Source: Nitrospinota bacterium (GTDB taxonomy: Bacteria > Nitrospinota_A > UBA7883 > JACRGQ01). From it: a stretch of 63,907 nt of DNA. The stretch spans positions 1 to 63,907 of the forward strand of contig JACRGQ010000043.1 in the NCBI GenBank assembly GCA_016217735.1, read 5' to 3'. The position numbers and the translations under genes are program-made. Under the pieces are notes generated by a model that searched no databases, had not been told where the DNA came from, and saw only the letters and a list, made by a program, of their open reading frames with translations. Shown here piece after piece: positions 7,448 through 15,982 of this stretch (position 1 is its first letter; each line of letters opens with the position of its first letter).

Positions 7448-8065
7448 ATGAGAAACAATATTTCCCGCTTCGGCCCGGTTCTGTTAGCCGGCATTGCCGC
7501 GGGCTGGCTTTTAACCGGGTGCGGCACATCCTCATCCAATGCGGGTGGTAACGATGATGAAATAGAATCAACGTCGGACAACGAGCTTTCGCACGCACAG
7601 ACCAGCGCCGACAACAATACCGGCGAACTCAACATAACCACCAGCACAACCGCCACCACGGCGACCACCGGCACAACCGCCACCTCCACCACGACGACCA
7701 CCACCGGCCAGACCGCAACCTACACCGTGGCCTTTACTGTCAGCGCCGCGCCGGCCACCATTACCGCCACCACCACGCCGACCTTCACATGGATACCGGC
7801 CTCCGCCGTTTATAAGGTCTATGTAACGCTGGCCGGCTCCACCACCATCAAGTGGGGCCTTAAATGCGCCACCGTTGGCACCAACTGCATCAACAGTCCG
7901 GTGAACCTGGGCGATCAGACGGCCGCGGGAGCCACGGTAACGCTGATCGGCACCGCCCCGGCCGCCACGGCGTTGGCGGCTGGCGCCTATAACGCCGTCG
8001 TTGAAACCGCCAGCGCCACCGGCACCATTTCCCAGGCCGGCTGGACGGCGTTCACCGTTCAATAA
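7448..8065 (+). CDS. Thr/Ala-rich secreted lipoprotein
   Basis: A 205-residue protein with an N-terminal lipoprotein signal: positive start, hydrophobic core, lipobox LLTGC with the acylated Cys near residue 25. An acidic Ser/Asn region follows, then a Thr-rich low-complexity linker (about residues 58-90) and a beta-rich domain with two Cys (LKCATVGTNCINS) that may form a disulphide. Similar C-terminal domains occur in repeat-containing surface proteins, but I cannot name a family. GAGAGAGA lies before the ATG. It stands alone between a sigma54-like promoter and a strong terminator, suggesting regulated surface display. Confidence 0.75.
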   Translation: MRNNISRFGPVLLAGIAAGWLLTGCGTSSSNAGGNDDEIESTSDNELSHAQTSADNNTGELNITTSTTATTATTGTTATSTTTTTTGQTATYTVAFTVSAAPATITATTTPTFTWIPASAVYKVYVTLAGSTTIKWGLKCATVGTNCINSPVNLGDQTAAGATVTLIGTAPAATALAAGAYNAVVETASATGTISQAGWTAFTVQ

Positions 8066-8083
8066 GTCTCTACCTCCTCCCCG

Positions 8084-8122
8084 CCCGCCGGATTCCCCCC
8101 ACTGGAACCGGCGGGTTTTTTT
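8084..8122 (+). terminator. rho-independent terminator after the lipoprotein gene
   Basis: CCCGCCGG (8084-8091) pairs with CCGGCGGG (8108-8115), followed by seven T. It faces the converging lpxA gene. Confidence 0.9.
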
Positions 8123-8172
8123 ACTTGTCGGGATGGTGGAACGCTGGGGAAAACAGGCAACGCAAAGAGGCG

Positions 8173-8970
8173 TTATGCTTCGGGTTCTTCGCGGCTGTTT
8201 TTGCCGGTGGTGATACCGCGCTTGCTGTCGCCGATAAAGGCGATGATTTTTTTAATATACCCGCTTTCGTCCGGCAGGGCCGCCAGCCCTTCCTTGGCGG
8301 TCTTCAGATTGCCGCGCCCGGCGAAGAGGATTTTGAACGCCTGTTTTATCTCCGCCCGCGCCGCTTCTGAAAAGCCCTTCCGCTTGAGCCCCACCACGTT
8401 GAAGTTGCGGATGTGCGCGGGACTCCCTTCGGCCAGCATATAGGGAACCACATCCTGGACGATGCGGGCCATCCCGCCGATCATCGCGTATTCGCCTATC
8501 CGCACGAACTGGTGAATGCCCACCTGCCCGCCGATGATAACGTGGTTGTTCACCGTCACGCTGCCGGATAGCCCGGCATAGGTGGTGATGATCACGTTGT
8601 CGCCGATGGCGCAGTCATGCCCTATGTGCGTATTGGTCATGATCATGCAATCGTTGCCCACCACCGTCACGCCGTTTTCGTCCTTGCTCCGATGCATGGT
8701 GACAAGCTCGTGGATGTCGTTGTTCGCGCCGATGCGGACGAGGGAGGGGACTTCCTTCCAGTTCAGCATCTGCGGATCCCCCCCGATGAGCGAGCTGGCG
8801 CCGATCCTTGTTCCCTCCCCGATGCGCGCGTGATCCAACCAGACGTGCGGGCCGATGGCGCACCGGGGGCCGATTTCGACGTTGCCCCCGATGATGGCAA
8901 AGGGGCCGACCGTCGCGGCTGCGTCTATGCGCGCGTCCTTGTGGACAACGGCCGTGGGATGGATGCTCAT
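8173..8970 (-). CDS. lpxA: acyl-ACP--UDP-N-acetylglucosamine O-acyltransferase LpxA
   Basis: LpxA adds the first (3-O) acyl chain to UDP-GlcNAc in the cytoplasm, starting lipid A synthesis. The protein is a left-handed beta-helix of hexapeptide repeats from residue 3 (IHPTAVVHKDARID) to about 190, followed by a helical C-terminal domain. The catalytic His region is visible in DIHELVTMHRS, and HQFVRIGEYAMIGG is conserved. Its 265 residues match the family. The ATG at 8970 overlaps the fabZ stop as ATGA, ruling out the longer upstream frame. Last gene of lpxD-fabZ-lpxA. Confidence 0.95.
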   Translation of the reverse strand: MSIHPTAVVHKDARIDAAATVGPFAIIGGNVEIGPRCAIGPHVWLDHARIGEGTRIGASSLIGGDPQMLNWKEVPSLVRIGANNDIHELVTMHRSKDENGVTVVGNDCMIMTNTHIGHDCAIGDNVIITTYAGLSGSVTVNNHVIIGGQVGIHQFVRIGEYAMIGGMARIVQDVVPYMLAEGSPAHIRNFNVVGLKRKGFSEAARAEIKQAFKILFAGRGNLKTAKEGLAALPDESGYIKKIIAFIGDSKRGITTGKNSREEPEA

Positions 8971-9401
8971 TCTTCGATGCTCAACACGGCGGTGATGTCC
9001 GCTTTGCAGGCGAGTTCGTCCCCCACGTGCGCCGTGCCCGCCAGCCACCAGATGCGTTGCCGGGTTTTCGTTACCTTCAGGTCGAGGATGAGGGTATCCC
9101 CCGGAACGACGGGGCGCTTGAATTTCGCGCCGTCGATGCCGGCGAAGAGCGGTATCTTCTTGCCGGGGATGTCCTTGGCGCTTTTGATGGCGAGGTAGGC
9201 GGCGGCCTGCGCCATCGCTTCGATGATAAGCACGCCCGGCATGATCGGCTGCCCCGGGAAGTGGCCGGTGAAAAACGGCTCGTTGATGGTGACGTTCTTC
9301 ACCGCCTTGATGTGTTCAAATTCTTTCATCTCCAGCACCCGGTCGATGAGCAGGAACGGGTAGCGGTGCGGGAGGGTTGCGATGATGTCCTTGATGTCCA
9401 T
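8967..9401 (-). CDS. fabZ: (3R)-hydroxyacyl-ACP dehydratase FabZ
   Basis: FabZ dehydrates beta-hydroxyacyl-ACP in fatty acid elongation and competes with LpxA/LpxD for the same hydroxyacyl-ACP pool, which explains its place between them. The hot-dog fold signatures are present: [12 protein letters not shown] with the catalytic His, [13 protein letters not shown], and IEAMAQ with the catalytic Glu. At 144 residues it is standard length. It starts 6 nt after the lpxD stop and overlaps lpxA by 4 nt. Confidence 0.96.
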   Translation of the reverse strand: MDIKDIIATLPHRYPFLLIDRVLEMKEFEHIKAVKNVTINEPFFTGHFPGQPIMPGVLIIEAMAQAAAYLAIKSAKDIPGKKIPLFAGIDGAKFKRPVVPGDTLILDLKVTKTRQRIWWLAGTAHVGDELACKADITAVLSIEE

Positions 9402-9407
9402 GAGCGG

Positions 9408-10409
9408 TTATTCCCCTTTCTTTTCCAGCGCCGAGAGGCGGCGCAATGTTTCAGCTCCGCGCCGGTAGGCAACCTCGGCGCGCCGCCATTCGTTGATCGG
9501 CATGGCGTAGGCGCCGCCGAAGATGCCGGGGCCGATGTCGCCGGTGACGCCGGTTTTTCCCGCGATGAAGGTGTTGTCGGCGATGGTTACGTGGTCGGCT
9601 ATCCCGGCCAGCCCGCCAATAGTGACATTTTTGCCGATGGTTACGGAACCGGCGACGCCGCATCCGGCGGCGATCACGGTCTGTTCGCCAATGACGCAGT
9701 TGTGGCCGATCTGCACCAGATTGTCGATCTTCACGCCGTCGCCGATCACCGTTTCATCCAGCATCGCCCGGTCGATGCAGGAATTCGCGCCGATCTCCAC
9801 GTCGTCGCCTATCCGCACGCGGCCAATGTGGCGCACCTTGATCCGCCGCCCTTTTTCCCCAACGAGGTATTTGAAACCGTCCGCACCGATAACCGCGCCG
9901 GCGTGGATGATGGCCCGTTTGCCGACAACGGCGTTGGGATAGATGGTTACGTTGGGGTGGATGATGCCTCCATCGCCGATCTGTGTGTTTTCACCGATGG
10001 AAGCCGACTGGTGGACAATGACGTTATCGCCCAGCCGCACCCCCGCGCCGATGCAGACGCAGGGGCCGATATGGCATCCGTTACCCAGCTTCGCGTCCGG
10101 GTGGACGGAGGCGGAAGGGTGAATCCCGGCTGGCGGCCTTTTTTCCGGATGCAGCGCGTCCAACACTATTGCGAAGGCGATGTGTGTGTTTTTCACCTCG
10201 ATGGTGTTGACCCCTTCCAGCCGTATGCCCGCGGGAACAATGACGCAGGCGGGACGGCGCGCGCCGAGCTGTTCAATGAACTTTTTATTTTCAATGAATA
10301 CGATGCTGTCCGATCCCGCACTGGCGAGCGACGAACAGCGGTTAACTTCCTTTTCCGGGTCACCGGTGAGTACCCCTCCCACCAACGCCGCGATATTTTT
10401 TAAACGCAT
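9408..10409 (-). CDS. lpxD: UDP-3-O-acylglucosamine N-acyltransferase LpxD
   Basis: LpxD adds the N-linked acyl chain to UDP-3-O-acyl-glucosamine, the third step of lipid A synthesis. An N-terminal uridine-binding domain (about residues 1-100) precedes a long left-handed beta-helix of hexapeptide repeats. The catalytic His lies in QIGHNCVIG, and the family segment GADGFKYL is intact. The ATG at 10409 ([12 protein letters not shown]) lies 6 nt after a TACAAT -10 and lacks a Shine-Dalgarno, so the operon mRNA should be leaderless. First gene of lpxD-fabZ-lpxA. Confidence 0.95.
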   Translation of the reverse strand: MRLKNIAALVGGVLTGDPEKEVNRCSSLASAGSDSIVFIENKKFIEQLGARRPACVIVPAGIRLEGVNTIEVKNTHIAFAIVLDALHPEKRPPAGIHPSASVHPDAKLGNGCHIGPCVCIGAGVRLGDNVIVHQSASIGENTQIGDGGIIHPNVTIYPNAVVGKRAIIHAGAVIGADGFKYLVGEKGRRIKVRHIGRVRIGDDVEIGANSCIDRAMLDETVIGDGVKIDNLVQIGHNCVIGEQTVIAAGCGVAGSVTIGKNVTIGGLAGIADHVTIADNTFIAGKTGVTGDIGPGIFGGAYAMPINEWRRAEVAYRRGAETLRRLSALEKKGE

Positions 10410-10415
10410 GGCGAC

Positions 10416-10421
10416 ATTGTA
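10416..10421 (-). promoter_or_regulatory. -10 element of lpxD, leaderless arrangement
   Basis: TACAAT on the minus strand ends 6 nt before the lpxD ATG. No good -35 is seen. It lies back to back with the -10 of the divergent MNT gene at 10462-10467, only about 40 nt away. Confidence 0.5.
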
Positions 10422-10461
10422 TAGCGGCCCCCCGCCAAAAAAAAGGGGCCGTCGCATATGG

Positions 10462-10467
10462 TAAACT
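10462..10467 (+). promoter_or_regulatory. extended -10 element of the second MNT gene
   Basis: TAAACT preceded by TGG (extended -10) ends 6 nt before the ATG at 10474. No -35 and no Shine-Dalgarno are visible. Confidence 0.45.
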
Positions 10468-10473
10468 GTGTCG

Positions 10474-10806
10474 ATGAAAAAGCTTTCAAAAGAGGAAGTG
10501 CTGCGGATTGTCCGGAAGCTTCATGTCGAGCTTGACCGCACATATGGAGACCGCTTGAAAGGCGTATACCTTTACGGATCATATGCGCGGGATGACGCGC
10601 GGGATGACAGCGATATTGACGTGGCAATAGTGCTGGCGGGCAAGGTGGATCGCACTGCTGAAACTCATAGGACAGTGGGAATATTTTCGGATATGTGCCT
10701 GACAGGGCGCTACCTTATAGTCCCCTTTTTCCTTTCGGTCGAGGAATACCAGGAAAAGCCGCTGGCTATTTTCAGGAGCATCGCCCGCGAAGGCGTTTTT
10801 GCATGA
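10474..10806 (+). CDS. MNT-type nucleotidyltransferase (second MNT-HEPN pair)
   Basis: A 110-residue minimal nucleotidyltransferase with an intact active site: [23 protein letters not shown] has the G-S-x9-D-x-D signature. The C-terminal third ([23 protein letters not shown]) fits the family. It is expected to modify and neutralise the HEPN partner whose gene starts 4 nt before its end, but that partner is broken. It is transcribed divergently from lpxD. I chose the ATG at 10474 because it sits 6 nt behind the -10. A GTG two codons earlier is an alternative. Confidence 0.82.
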   Translation: MKKLSKEEVLRIVRKLHVELDRTYGDRLKGVYLYGSYARDDARDDSDIDVAIVLAGKVDRTAETHRTVGIFSDMCLTGRYLIVPFFLSVEEYQEKPLAIFRSIAREGVFA

Positions 10807-11197
10807 GAAGGGAAACCGCCGCGCACCTTGACCGCGCGGCTGAACTTCTTGGCGTGGCGCGGGAGAATTGTGCGGCAATGGGCATTTTGCCGATTCGGTA
10901 AGTCGTTCCTATTACGCTACCTTTCACGCGGCGACGGGTCTTTTAATGGCGATCAATATCGAAAGGGGTTCACATCACTCGCTTTGGTCGGCGTTCGGCG
11001 AGCATATCTCCGCTCCGGGCCTTTTGGATAAGAGGTACCATCGTTTGGCGCTGGATTTGTTCTATCAACGGTCGCAAGCTGATTACATGGCGGTTCCTGA
11101 AAGCACTGCGGAAGATGCCGCCACCGCGCTTAGGATGGCCACGGATTTTGTGACAGCCTGCCGCGCGTTTTTGGAAAACCGCGACAAAGGCGTATAG
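10803..11197 (+). pseudogene. frameshifted HEPN-domain gene
   Basis: The first frame opens with [22 protein letters not shown] and ends at a stop near 10901. The next frame continues the domain with GHFADSVSRSYYATFHAATGLL, the typical HEPN helix S-R-x-Y-Y-A-x-F-H-A, and runs to FLENRDKGV and a TAG at 11197. The shift lies at about 10876-10885 (two extra or one missing base). The ATGA overlap with the MNT gene shows this was a normal MNT-HEPN operon. A sequencing error is possible; if real, the antitoxin-like gene now stands alone. Confidence 0.75.
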
Positions 11198-11217
11198 CCC
11201 CTTTATCGTCGGGTCGG

Positions 11218-11338
11218 TGCCTCAGTTTGGGATTGCCGCGGCCATCTTCGATGGCCTCGCAATGACCAATCACTGTCATTGCGAGCGTGAGCGAAGCAAT
11301 CCCATTATCCATTCAAGCGGTAATTTCAAACTGAGACA
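11218..11338. repeat. module bounded by TGCCTCAGTTTG / CAAACTGAGACA inverted repeats (copy C1)
   Basis: The outer ends are 12-bp inverted repeats (11218-11229, 11327-11338; one mismatch). Inside is a REP-like palindrome with two copies of a gattgc/tcgcaatga unit in opposite orientation. The same end sequences bound the modules at 22361-22601 and 49581-49730, which have different cores. It fills 11198-11343 between the HEPN pseudogene and the radical SAM promoter. Confidence 0.65.
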
Positions 11339-11343
11339 GCGCC

Positions 11344-11372
11344 TTGCAACGTTCCCGCGCCGCCCTTACACT
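11344..11372 (+). promoter_or_regulatory. sigma70 promoter of the radical SAM gene, leaderless arrangement
   Basis: TTGCAA (11344-11349), a 17-nt spacer and TACACT (11367-11372) end 6 nt before the ATG at 11379, so the predicted transcript starts at or next to the A of ATG. Confidence 0.65.
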
Positions 11373-11378
11373 TGAGCG

Positions 11379-12821
11379 ATGGCAGCAAAAATACTCTTTG
11401 TGGCCCCGCCGACCAACGCCACGAAACAGCTTACGCCTGATCTCGGCATCGGCTTCCTTGCATCCGCCCTGCGCGGCGCGGGGTTCGACGTGGATTTTAT
11501 CGACGTGCGGCGCGACGGCTTTTCCCGCGCGGGATTCATCGAGCGGCTGCGGCGCGAACCGTATCTATTCGTCGGCGTAAAAGTTTTTTCCACCTCGCTG
11601 CCCGAGGCGAACGAGGTGCTGAACGCCGTGCGCGAGGCGCTGCCGCAAACCAAGATAATCATCGGCGGGCCCCATCCAACCTATGCCCCGGAAGACGCTC
11701 TCAAAAGCTGCCCCGCCGCCGACGTGGGCATTATCGGCGAGGGGGATACGGCGGTGATCGCGCTGGCCCGCGCCTTCGCCGAGGGGAAAAGCGTGGCCGA
11801 TATCGAGGCTATCGCTTTCCGCGATGGCGGCGTGATACGGGTGAATGCGCGCAAGTCGTTCCTCGATCTCGAGCGGCTGCCGCTTCCGGCATGGGACCTT
11901 ATCGATCCGCGCCGCTATGTTGGACACGAAGACCTCTGGTTCTTCAGCAAAGGAAAAGTGACCGCGCCGATATCGGTCGGCCGCGGCTGCCCGTTCAAAT
12001 GCACTTTTTGCTCCGATTTCATCGTGGCGGGGCGCAACGTCCGCTACCGCCCCGTGGAAAAAGTGATGGATGAAATCGCGCTCCTCGTGAACGAATACGG
12101 CGTGGACGAGATACACCTCACCGATTCCATCTTCACCATCAACAAAAAGTACGTCTATTCCTTCTGCGAGAATTTGCAAAAACGAAACCTCAAAATCCAC
12201 TGGGCCACACCGTACGGTACACGGCTGGATACGCTGGACGCGGAACTGCTGGGCGCAATGGAGCAGGCGGGCTGCTACGGCACCTCCGTCGGCATCGAGG
12301 CCGGCAGCGACCAAATGCTGGCGTTCATGAAGAAGGGGGTCACTGTCGCGTTGGTGGAGGAGAAGATAAAGCTCATCAAAGCAAACACCCGCTGGCTGGT
12401 GCAGGGGTTCTTTATCCTCGGCTATCCCACCGAAACGCGCGAGACGATGCGGGCTACCATCGACCTCGCCTGCCGCCTGCCGCTTGATATGGCGGTCTTC
12501 GCGCCGTTCCGCGCCACGCCGGGAACGGAAGTGGCGGCCTACCTCGCCGAACACGAGCCGGAATTCACCCCCGCGTGGGGCAACCAATCGGTGGAGCATC
12601 TGGTATACCATCCGCGCGGCATCGGCGTGGAAGAGATGGAGCGGTGGCACCGCCGCGCGTACCGCGCGTTTTATTTCCGCCCGCATGTGGCATGGCGCTA
12701 TCTGACGATGATACGCGGCAAAAAGGAAATGCGCCTTCTCGCCGCCAAATTCAAGAACCGCATCTTCCGCCGCGCCTCCACCGAAGGGAACGCCGCCGCC
12801 CCTCCCGTCTGGGCCTCATGA
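11379..12821 (+). CDS. B12-binding domain radical SAM protein
   Basis: A 480-residue enzyme. An N-terminal cobalamin-binding Rossmann domain (about 1-140: ILFVAPP, then GGPHPTYAP) precedes a radical SAM barrel with the cluster motif GRGCPFKCTFCSD near residue 205 (C-x3-C-x2-C). A C-terminal helical part follows with GYPTETRETM. Class B radical SAM methylases and related enzymes have this layout, but the substrate is unknown. The neighbours (HEPN remnant, SHOCT protein) give no pathway. No Shine-Dalgarno; a promoter sits directly against the ATG. Confidence 0.88.
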   Translation: MAAKILFVAPPTNATKQLTPDLGIGFLASALRGAGFDVDFIDVRRDGFSRAGFIERLRREPYLFVGVKVFSTSLPEANEVLNAVREALPQTKIIIGGPHPTYAPEDALKSCPAADVGIIGEGDTAVIALARAFAEGKSVADIEAIAFRDGGVIRVNARKSFLDLERLPLPAWDLIDPRRYVGHEDLWFFSKGKVTAPISVGRGCPFKCTFCSDFIVAGRNVRYRPVEKVMDEIALLVNEYGVDEIHLTDSIFTINKKYVYSFCENLQKRNLKIHWATPYGTRLDTLDAELLGAMEQAGCYGTSVGIEAGSDQMLAFMKKGVTVALVEEKIKLIKANTRWLVQGFFILGYPTETRETMRATIDLACRLPLDMAVFAPFRATPGTEVAAYLAEHEPEFTPAWGNQSVEHLVYHPRGIGVEEMERWHRRAYRAFYFRPHVAWRYLTMIRGKKEMRLLAAKFKNRIFRRASTEGNAAAPPVWAS

Positions 12822-12857
12822 TATAATTTTACTCAATTCACAAGAGGTAACATTATT

Positions 12858-13082
12858 ATGTGGATGCATGAACCGTGGTATGGGTTTCCGTGGATGTGGA
12901 TATTCCCGCTGCTCTTTTTCATCGTGATGCTGCTCTTCCTCTTCCGTGGAAGCGGCTGGCCTATGTGTGGCGGCCATCGAACGCACAAGAGGGAAAACGC
13001 GCGGGAAATTCTCGACCGGCGCTACGCCAGCGGGGAAATCAGCCGCGAGGAATATCAACGGATGAAGAAAGATATCGAATAA
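12858..13082 (+). CDS. small membrane protein with a SHOCT domain
   Basis: A 74-residue protein: a short Trp-rich N-terminus (WMHEPWYGFPW), one membrane helix (PLLFFIVMLLFLF), then a C-terminal SHOCT motif (AREILDRRYASGEISREEYQRM). SHOCT is a short oligomerisation segment common at C-termini of small membrane proteins; its role here is unknown. GAGG lies 10 nt before the ATG, and a TATAAT-like box is about 30 nt upstream. The M50 protease gene follows 61 nt later, so the two may be cotranscribed. Confidence 0.78.
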   Translation: MWMHEPWYGFPWMWIFPLLFFIVMLLFLFRGSGWPMCGGHRTHKRENAREILDRRYASGEISREEYQRMKKDIE

Positions 13083-13143
13083 CGGCAAGCGGCCGGCGCG
13101 GGCGGCCACGGCATACAAGTATTGGTATTGGCGGGAGAAAAAG

Positions 13144-13884
13144 ATGACATCGTTTTTCTGGTTTATGGCCGTGTTCAGCGCGGCGGTTATCGTGCATGAA
13201 TTGGGGCACTTTTTCGCCGCCCGCCGGTGCGGCCTGCTGGTGGGGGAATTCGCCATCGGCTTTCCGTTCAGCCCGCGCGTCATCACCCTCTTCCGGCACC
13301 GCGAAACCGAATTCACCATCCGGCTGCTGCCGATAGGCGGCTTTGTCGGTTTTTCCGGCGGGGACGAGCCGGGCGGATTCGGCGCCCTTTCATCGCGGCA
13401 AAAACTTTTCGTGATCGCCGCCGGTCCGGCATTTAATATCGTTTTCGCGGGAATACTGTTTCCCCTCTATTTCATGTTCCATGACGGGATGCCGCTTCCC
13501 GCGGCGGCGGCGAAATCGGCCGCCCTCATGCACACCGCATTTGTTGCGGCAGGCCGGTTTCTATACCACCTTGTCGGCACCGGCTCGCTTGACGGGCTTT
13601 CCGGTCCGGTCGGCATAGCATCAATGGCCGGTGCCGCGGCTATCGCTGGCGTCTGGAGCATCATTTATTTCGTGGCGGTGCTGAGCCTGAGCCTCGGCAT
13701 CATGAATCTTCTGCCGCTCCCCGCGCTGGACGGCGGCCAGATCGTCATGATCGCCGCCGAACGTCTCAAAGGCTCGCCGTTCAACGAACGGACGCTTGCG
13801 CTGGTCAACAACGCCGGGATGGTCTTTCTGCTCCTTCTTTCAGCAATGGTAACGGTAAAAGACGTGGCCGCCCTGCTGGCCTGA
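13144..13884 (+). CDS. site-2 (M50) intramembrane metalloprotease
   Basis: A 246-residue membrane zinc protease related to RseP. The zinc motif HELGH is in the first membrane helix (VIVHELGHFFAARRCG), and the second metal-binding motif is NLLPLPALDGG near the C-terminus. The central PDZ domain of RseP is missing. The Phe/Gly-rich loop (GGFVGFSGGDEPGG) after the first helix is typical. Such proteases cleave anti-sigma factors or signal peptide remnants in the membrane; no substrate is encoded nearby. GGGAG lies about 9 nt before the ATG. Confidence 0.88.
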   Translation: MTSFFWFMAVFSAAVIVHELGHFFAARRCGLLVGEFAIGFPFSPRVITLFRHRETEFTIRLLPIGGFVGFSGGDEPGGFGALSSRQKLFVIAAGPAFNIVFAGILFPLYFMFHDGMPLPAAAAKSAALMHTAFVAAGRFLYHLVGTGSLDGLSGPVGIASMAGAAAIAGVWSIIYFVAVLSLSLGIMNLLPLPALDGGQIVMIAAERLKGSPFNERTLALVNNAGMVFLLLLSAMVTVKDVAALLA

Positions 13885-13908
13885 CAGCCCGCCTGAAAGC
13901 TTTTTTGA

Positions 13909-14057
13909 GGGAAACTTTCTGTAGAAAGATTTCCCCCAAAACCCCCTTCAAAGACTTTGTGTTCCCGAAAAAGTCCCCTTGTTAAGGGGGCTTTTTCGGG
14001 AAGATAGAAAGTTTTTGGAGAGAGTTTGAGAGAGCCTTTTTACAAAAAGGTTCTCTC
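13909..14057. terminator. three stacked hairpins between converging genes
   Basis: Three inverted repeats fill the gap between the M50 protease and hisC: 13909-13935 (GGGAAACTTTCT stem), 13964-14000 (CCCGAAAAAG with CTTTTTCGGG) and 14028-14057 (an imperfect stem around CCTTTTT/AAAAAGG). The A/T-flanked middle stem can terminate both strands. Confidence 0.75.
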
Positions 14058-14066
14058 AATAAAAGT

Positions 14067-15125
14067 TTACGCGAGGATGTCGCGCAGGGCGGATGCGAGG
14101 GAGGCCATCTCATCGTTGGTGCCGATGGTGATGCGGAGGAAATCCGATAGGCGGGGCTTGTTCCAGTAGCGCACCAAAATGTTTTTGGCGCGTAGCGCGT
14201 CATACAATTCCTGTCCGCCGTGGCGGGGGTGGCGGGCGAAGACAAAGTTCGTTTTCGAGGGGAGCACTTCGAATCCATGTTTTTTTAGGATGGTAACCGT
14301 TTCTTCGCGTGTTTTGATGATGGCCGCGCGGCACTTTTCAAAATAGTCCTTGTCGTCCATCGCGGCGGCGGCTCCGGCGATGGCAAGCCGGTCCATCGTG
14401 TAGGAGTTGAACGAGTTTTTCACCGCCTCCATGCCGGTTATCAATTCGGCGTGGCCGACGGCGAACCCGGCGCGCAACCCCGCCAGCGACCGCGATTTGG
14501 AAAACGTCTGCGTCACCAGCAGGTTCGGGTATTTGTTCACCAGCGGTATCGCGCTCTCGCCGCCGAAATCGACGTATGCCTCGTCCACCAGCACCACCGT
14601 ATCGGTGTTGCGTTGCAGCAGCGTGTCGATTTCGGCCACCGGCGTGAAGCAGCCGGTGGGGGCGTTCGGGTTGGCGAAAAGCACGCCGCCGTTTTTGGCG
14701 GGGGCGCGGGCGGGATCGATCTGCCAATCATCGGTAATCGGAAACGTGGTGAACGGCACGCCGAACAGTTCGCAGTAGACCGGGTAAAAGCTGTAGGTGA
14801 TGTCGGGAAAAACCAGCGGCAATTTGTTGCGGAAGAACGCGAGGAACGCGACCGCCAGCACCTCGTCCGAGCCGTTTCCCGCGAAGACGTTTTCGGCCTT
14901 CACGCCGTGGTAGCGGGCGATGGCCGCTTTCATCGCGGAGGCGTCCGGATCGGGATAGAGCCGCAGCCCCGCGTCCGCCGCTTCCTTTATGGCGGCGATG
15001 GCGCGCGGCGAGGGGGGATAGGGGTTTTCGTTGGTGTTGAGCTTGATGACGCTCCCCTCTTTCGGCTGTTCCCCCGGCACATAGGGTTTGAGGGTTCTTA
15101 GCCCCTCGCTCCAAAATCTGTTCAT
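14067..15125 (-). CDS. hisC: histidinol-phosphate aminotransferase HisC
   Basis: A PLP enzyme of fold type I that transaminates imidazole acetol phosphate in histidine synthesis. The N-terminal LNTNENPYPPSP, the PDITYSFYP segment, NPNAPTGCF, the aspartate in VDEAYVDF, and the Schiff-base lysine in TFSKSRSLAGLRAG are all present. At 352 residues it is full length. Some homologues also act on aromatic amino acids. It stands alone, without other his genes. A TACAAT with an extended TG lies 7 nt before the ATG and no Shine-Dalgarno is seen. Confidence 0.92.
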   Translation of the reverse strand: MNRFWSEGLRTLKPYVPGEQPKEGSVIKLNTNENPYPPSPRAIAAIKEAADAGLRLYPDPDASAMKAAIARYHGVKAENVFAGNGSDEVLAVAFLAFFRNKLPLVFPDITYSFYPVYCELFGVPFTTFPITDDWQIDPARAPAKNGGVLFANPNAPTGCFTPVAEIDTLLQRNTDTVVLVDEAYVDFGGESAIPLVNKYPNLLVTQTFSKSRSLAGLRAGFAVGHAELITGMEAVKNSFNSYTMDRLAIAGAAAAMDDKDYFEKCRAAIIKTREETVTILKKHGFEVLPSKTNFVFARHPRHGGQELYDALRAKNILVRYWNKPRLSDFLRITIGTNDEMASLASALRDILA

Positions 15126-15132
15126 GGAAACG

Positions 15133-15138
15133 ATTGTA
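15133..15138 (-). promoter_or_regulatory. extended -10 element of hisC
   Basis: TGATACAAT on the minus strand (TG one base before the hexamer), 7 nt before the ATG at 15125. The -35 is weak. Confidence 0.5.
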
Positions 15139-15174
15139 TCAATAGCACAGAGTGGGGGAAAGAAGCGTTTTGGA

Positions 15175-15915
15175 CTACGCCATCGCGGGCGCGGTAGCGT
15201 CGGTCTTCACCAGCGGCAGCGAGATAAGGATGACCGTCCCCTTTTCGCGGGAGTCTTCCACGGCGATTGTTCCGCCGTGCCGGTCCACAAAAAGGCGCGC
15301 GTTGTAGAGGCCCAGGCCAGCCCCGTTGAATACCCGCTTTGAGGTCATGCTCCCCTGCTCGAAACGGGAAAATATTTTTTCCCGCTCCTCCGGCGCAATA
15401 CCGGGGCCGGTATCGGCCACGCGGATATTTATCAGGTTATCCCGCTGCTCCACTGAAAGTGTTACGCTGCCGCCCGCCGGGGTGAATTTGAGGGCGTTCG
15501 AAATGATGTTATTGAAAACATGGTGGCGCAGCCGCATCATGTCCCAAAAAACCGGCGGCAACGGCGTCCGTGTGTCAACCGAGAGCCGGATATTTTTTGC
15601 TCCCGCTTCGTATTCGAAAGTTTTGGCGGTCTCCCGCAGTTCGCCGGCGAGGTCCGCGGTCCATGCCGGTTCCACATGCTCTTTTCCCGCTTCCATCTTT
15701 CCCATCGCGAGAATGGTTTCTATGAGTTCCAGCATCCCTTCCCCCGCCCTCACCATTCGCTCCACCATAAGCAGCCAATTGGGATCGTGCGGCTTGTTCC
15801 GCATATCGCGCAGGAGGAAACGGGAACAGCCGATGATGGCCACCATCGGCGATTTCAGATCGTGGGTGACGATGGAGAGGCTCGCGCTTTGCCGTTCGAG
15901 CGTTTCCTTATTCAT
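15175..15915 (-). CDS. short sensor histidine kinase (HisKA/HATPase core only)
   Basis: A 246-residue kinase core with no sensor or membrane domain. The H box is VTHDLKSPM near residue 18. The ATP-binding domain shows the N box (NNIISNALKFTPAGG), G1 (VADTGPGIAP), the F box and G2 (NGAGLGLYNARLFVDRHGG). It must receive its signal from a partner protein or be cytosolic. No response regulator is adjacent; the REC protein at 21466 is 6 kb away. A TATCAT -10 ends 6 nt before the ATG, with no Shine-Dalgarno. Confidence 0.88.
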   Translation of the reverse strand: MNKETLERQSASLSIVTHDLKSPMVAIIGCSRFLLRDMRNKPHDPNWLLMVERMVRAGEGMLELIETILAMGKMEAGKEHVEPAWTADLAGELRETAKTFEYEAGAKNIRLSVDTRTPLPPVFWDMMRLRHHVFNNIISNALKFTPAGGSVTLSVEQRDNLINIRVADTGPGIAPEEREKIFSRFEQGSMTSKRVFNGAGLGLYNARLFVDRHGGTIAVEDSREKGTVILISLPLVKTDATAPAMA

Positions 15916-15921
15916 GCCGCC

Positions 15922-15927
15922 ATGATA
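15922..15927 (-). promoter_or_regulatory. -10 element of the kinase gene, leaderless arrangement
   Basis: TATCAT on the minus strand, 6 nt before the ATG at 15915. No clear -35. Confidence 0.45.
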
Positions 15928-15982
15928 CGGCGGCGGCGGTTACGATTTGATGGCGTTCCGGTTAAGATTACGGTCAAAGTAA

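Noticed and set aside
9027-10403. 458-codon ORF opposite fabZ and lpxD
   Set aside because: Antisense shadow with a repeat pattern that mirrors the LpxD hexapeptide repeats.
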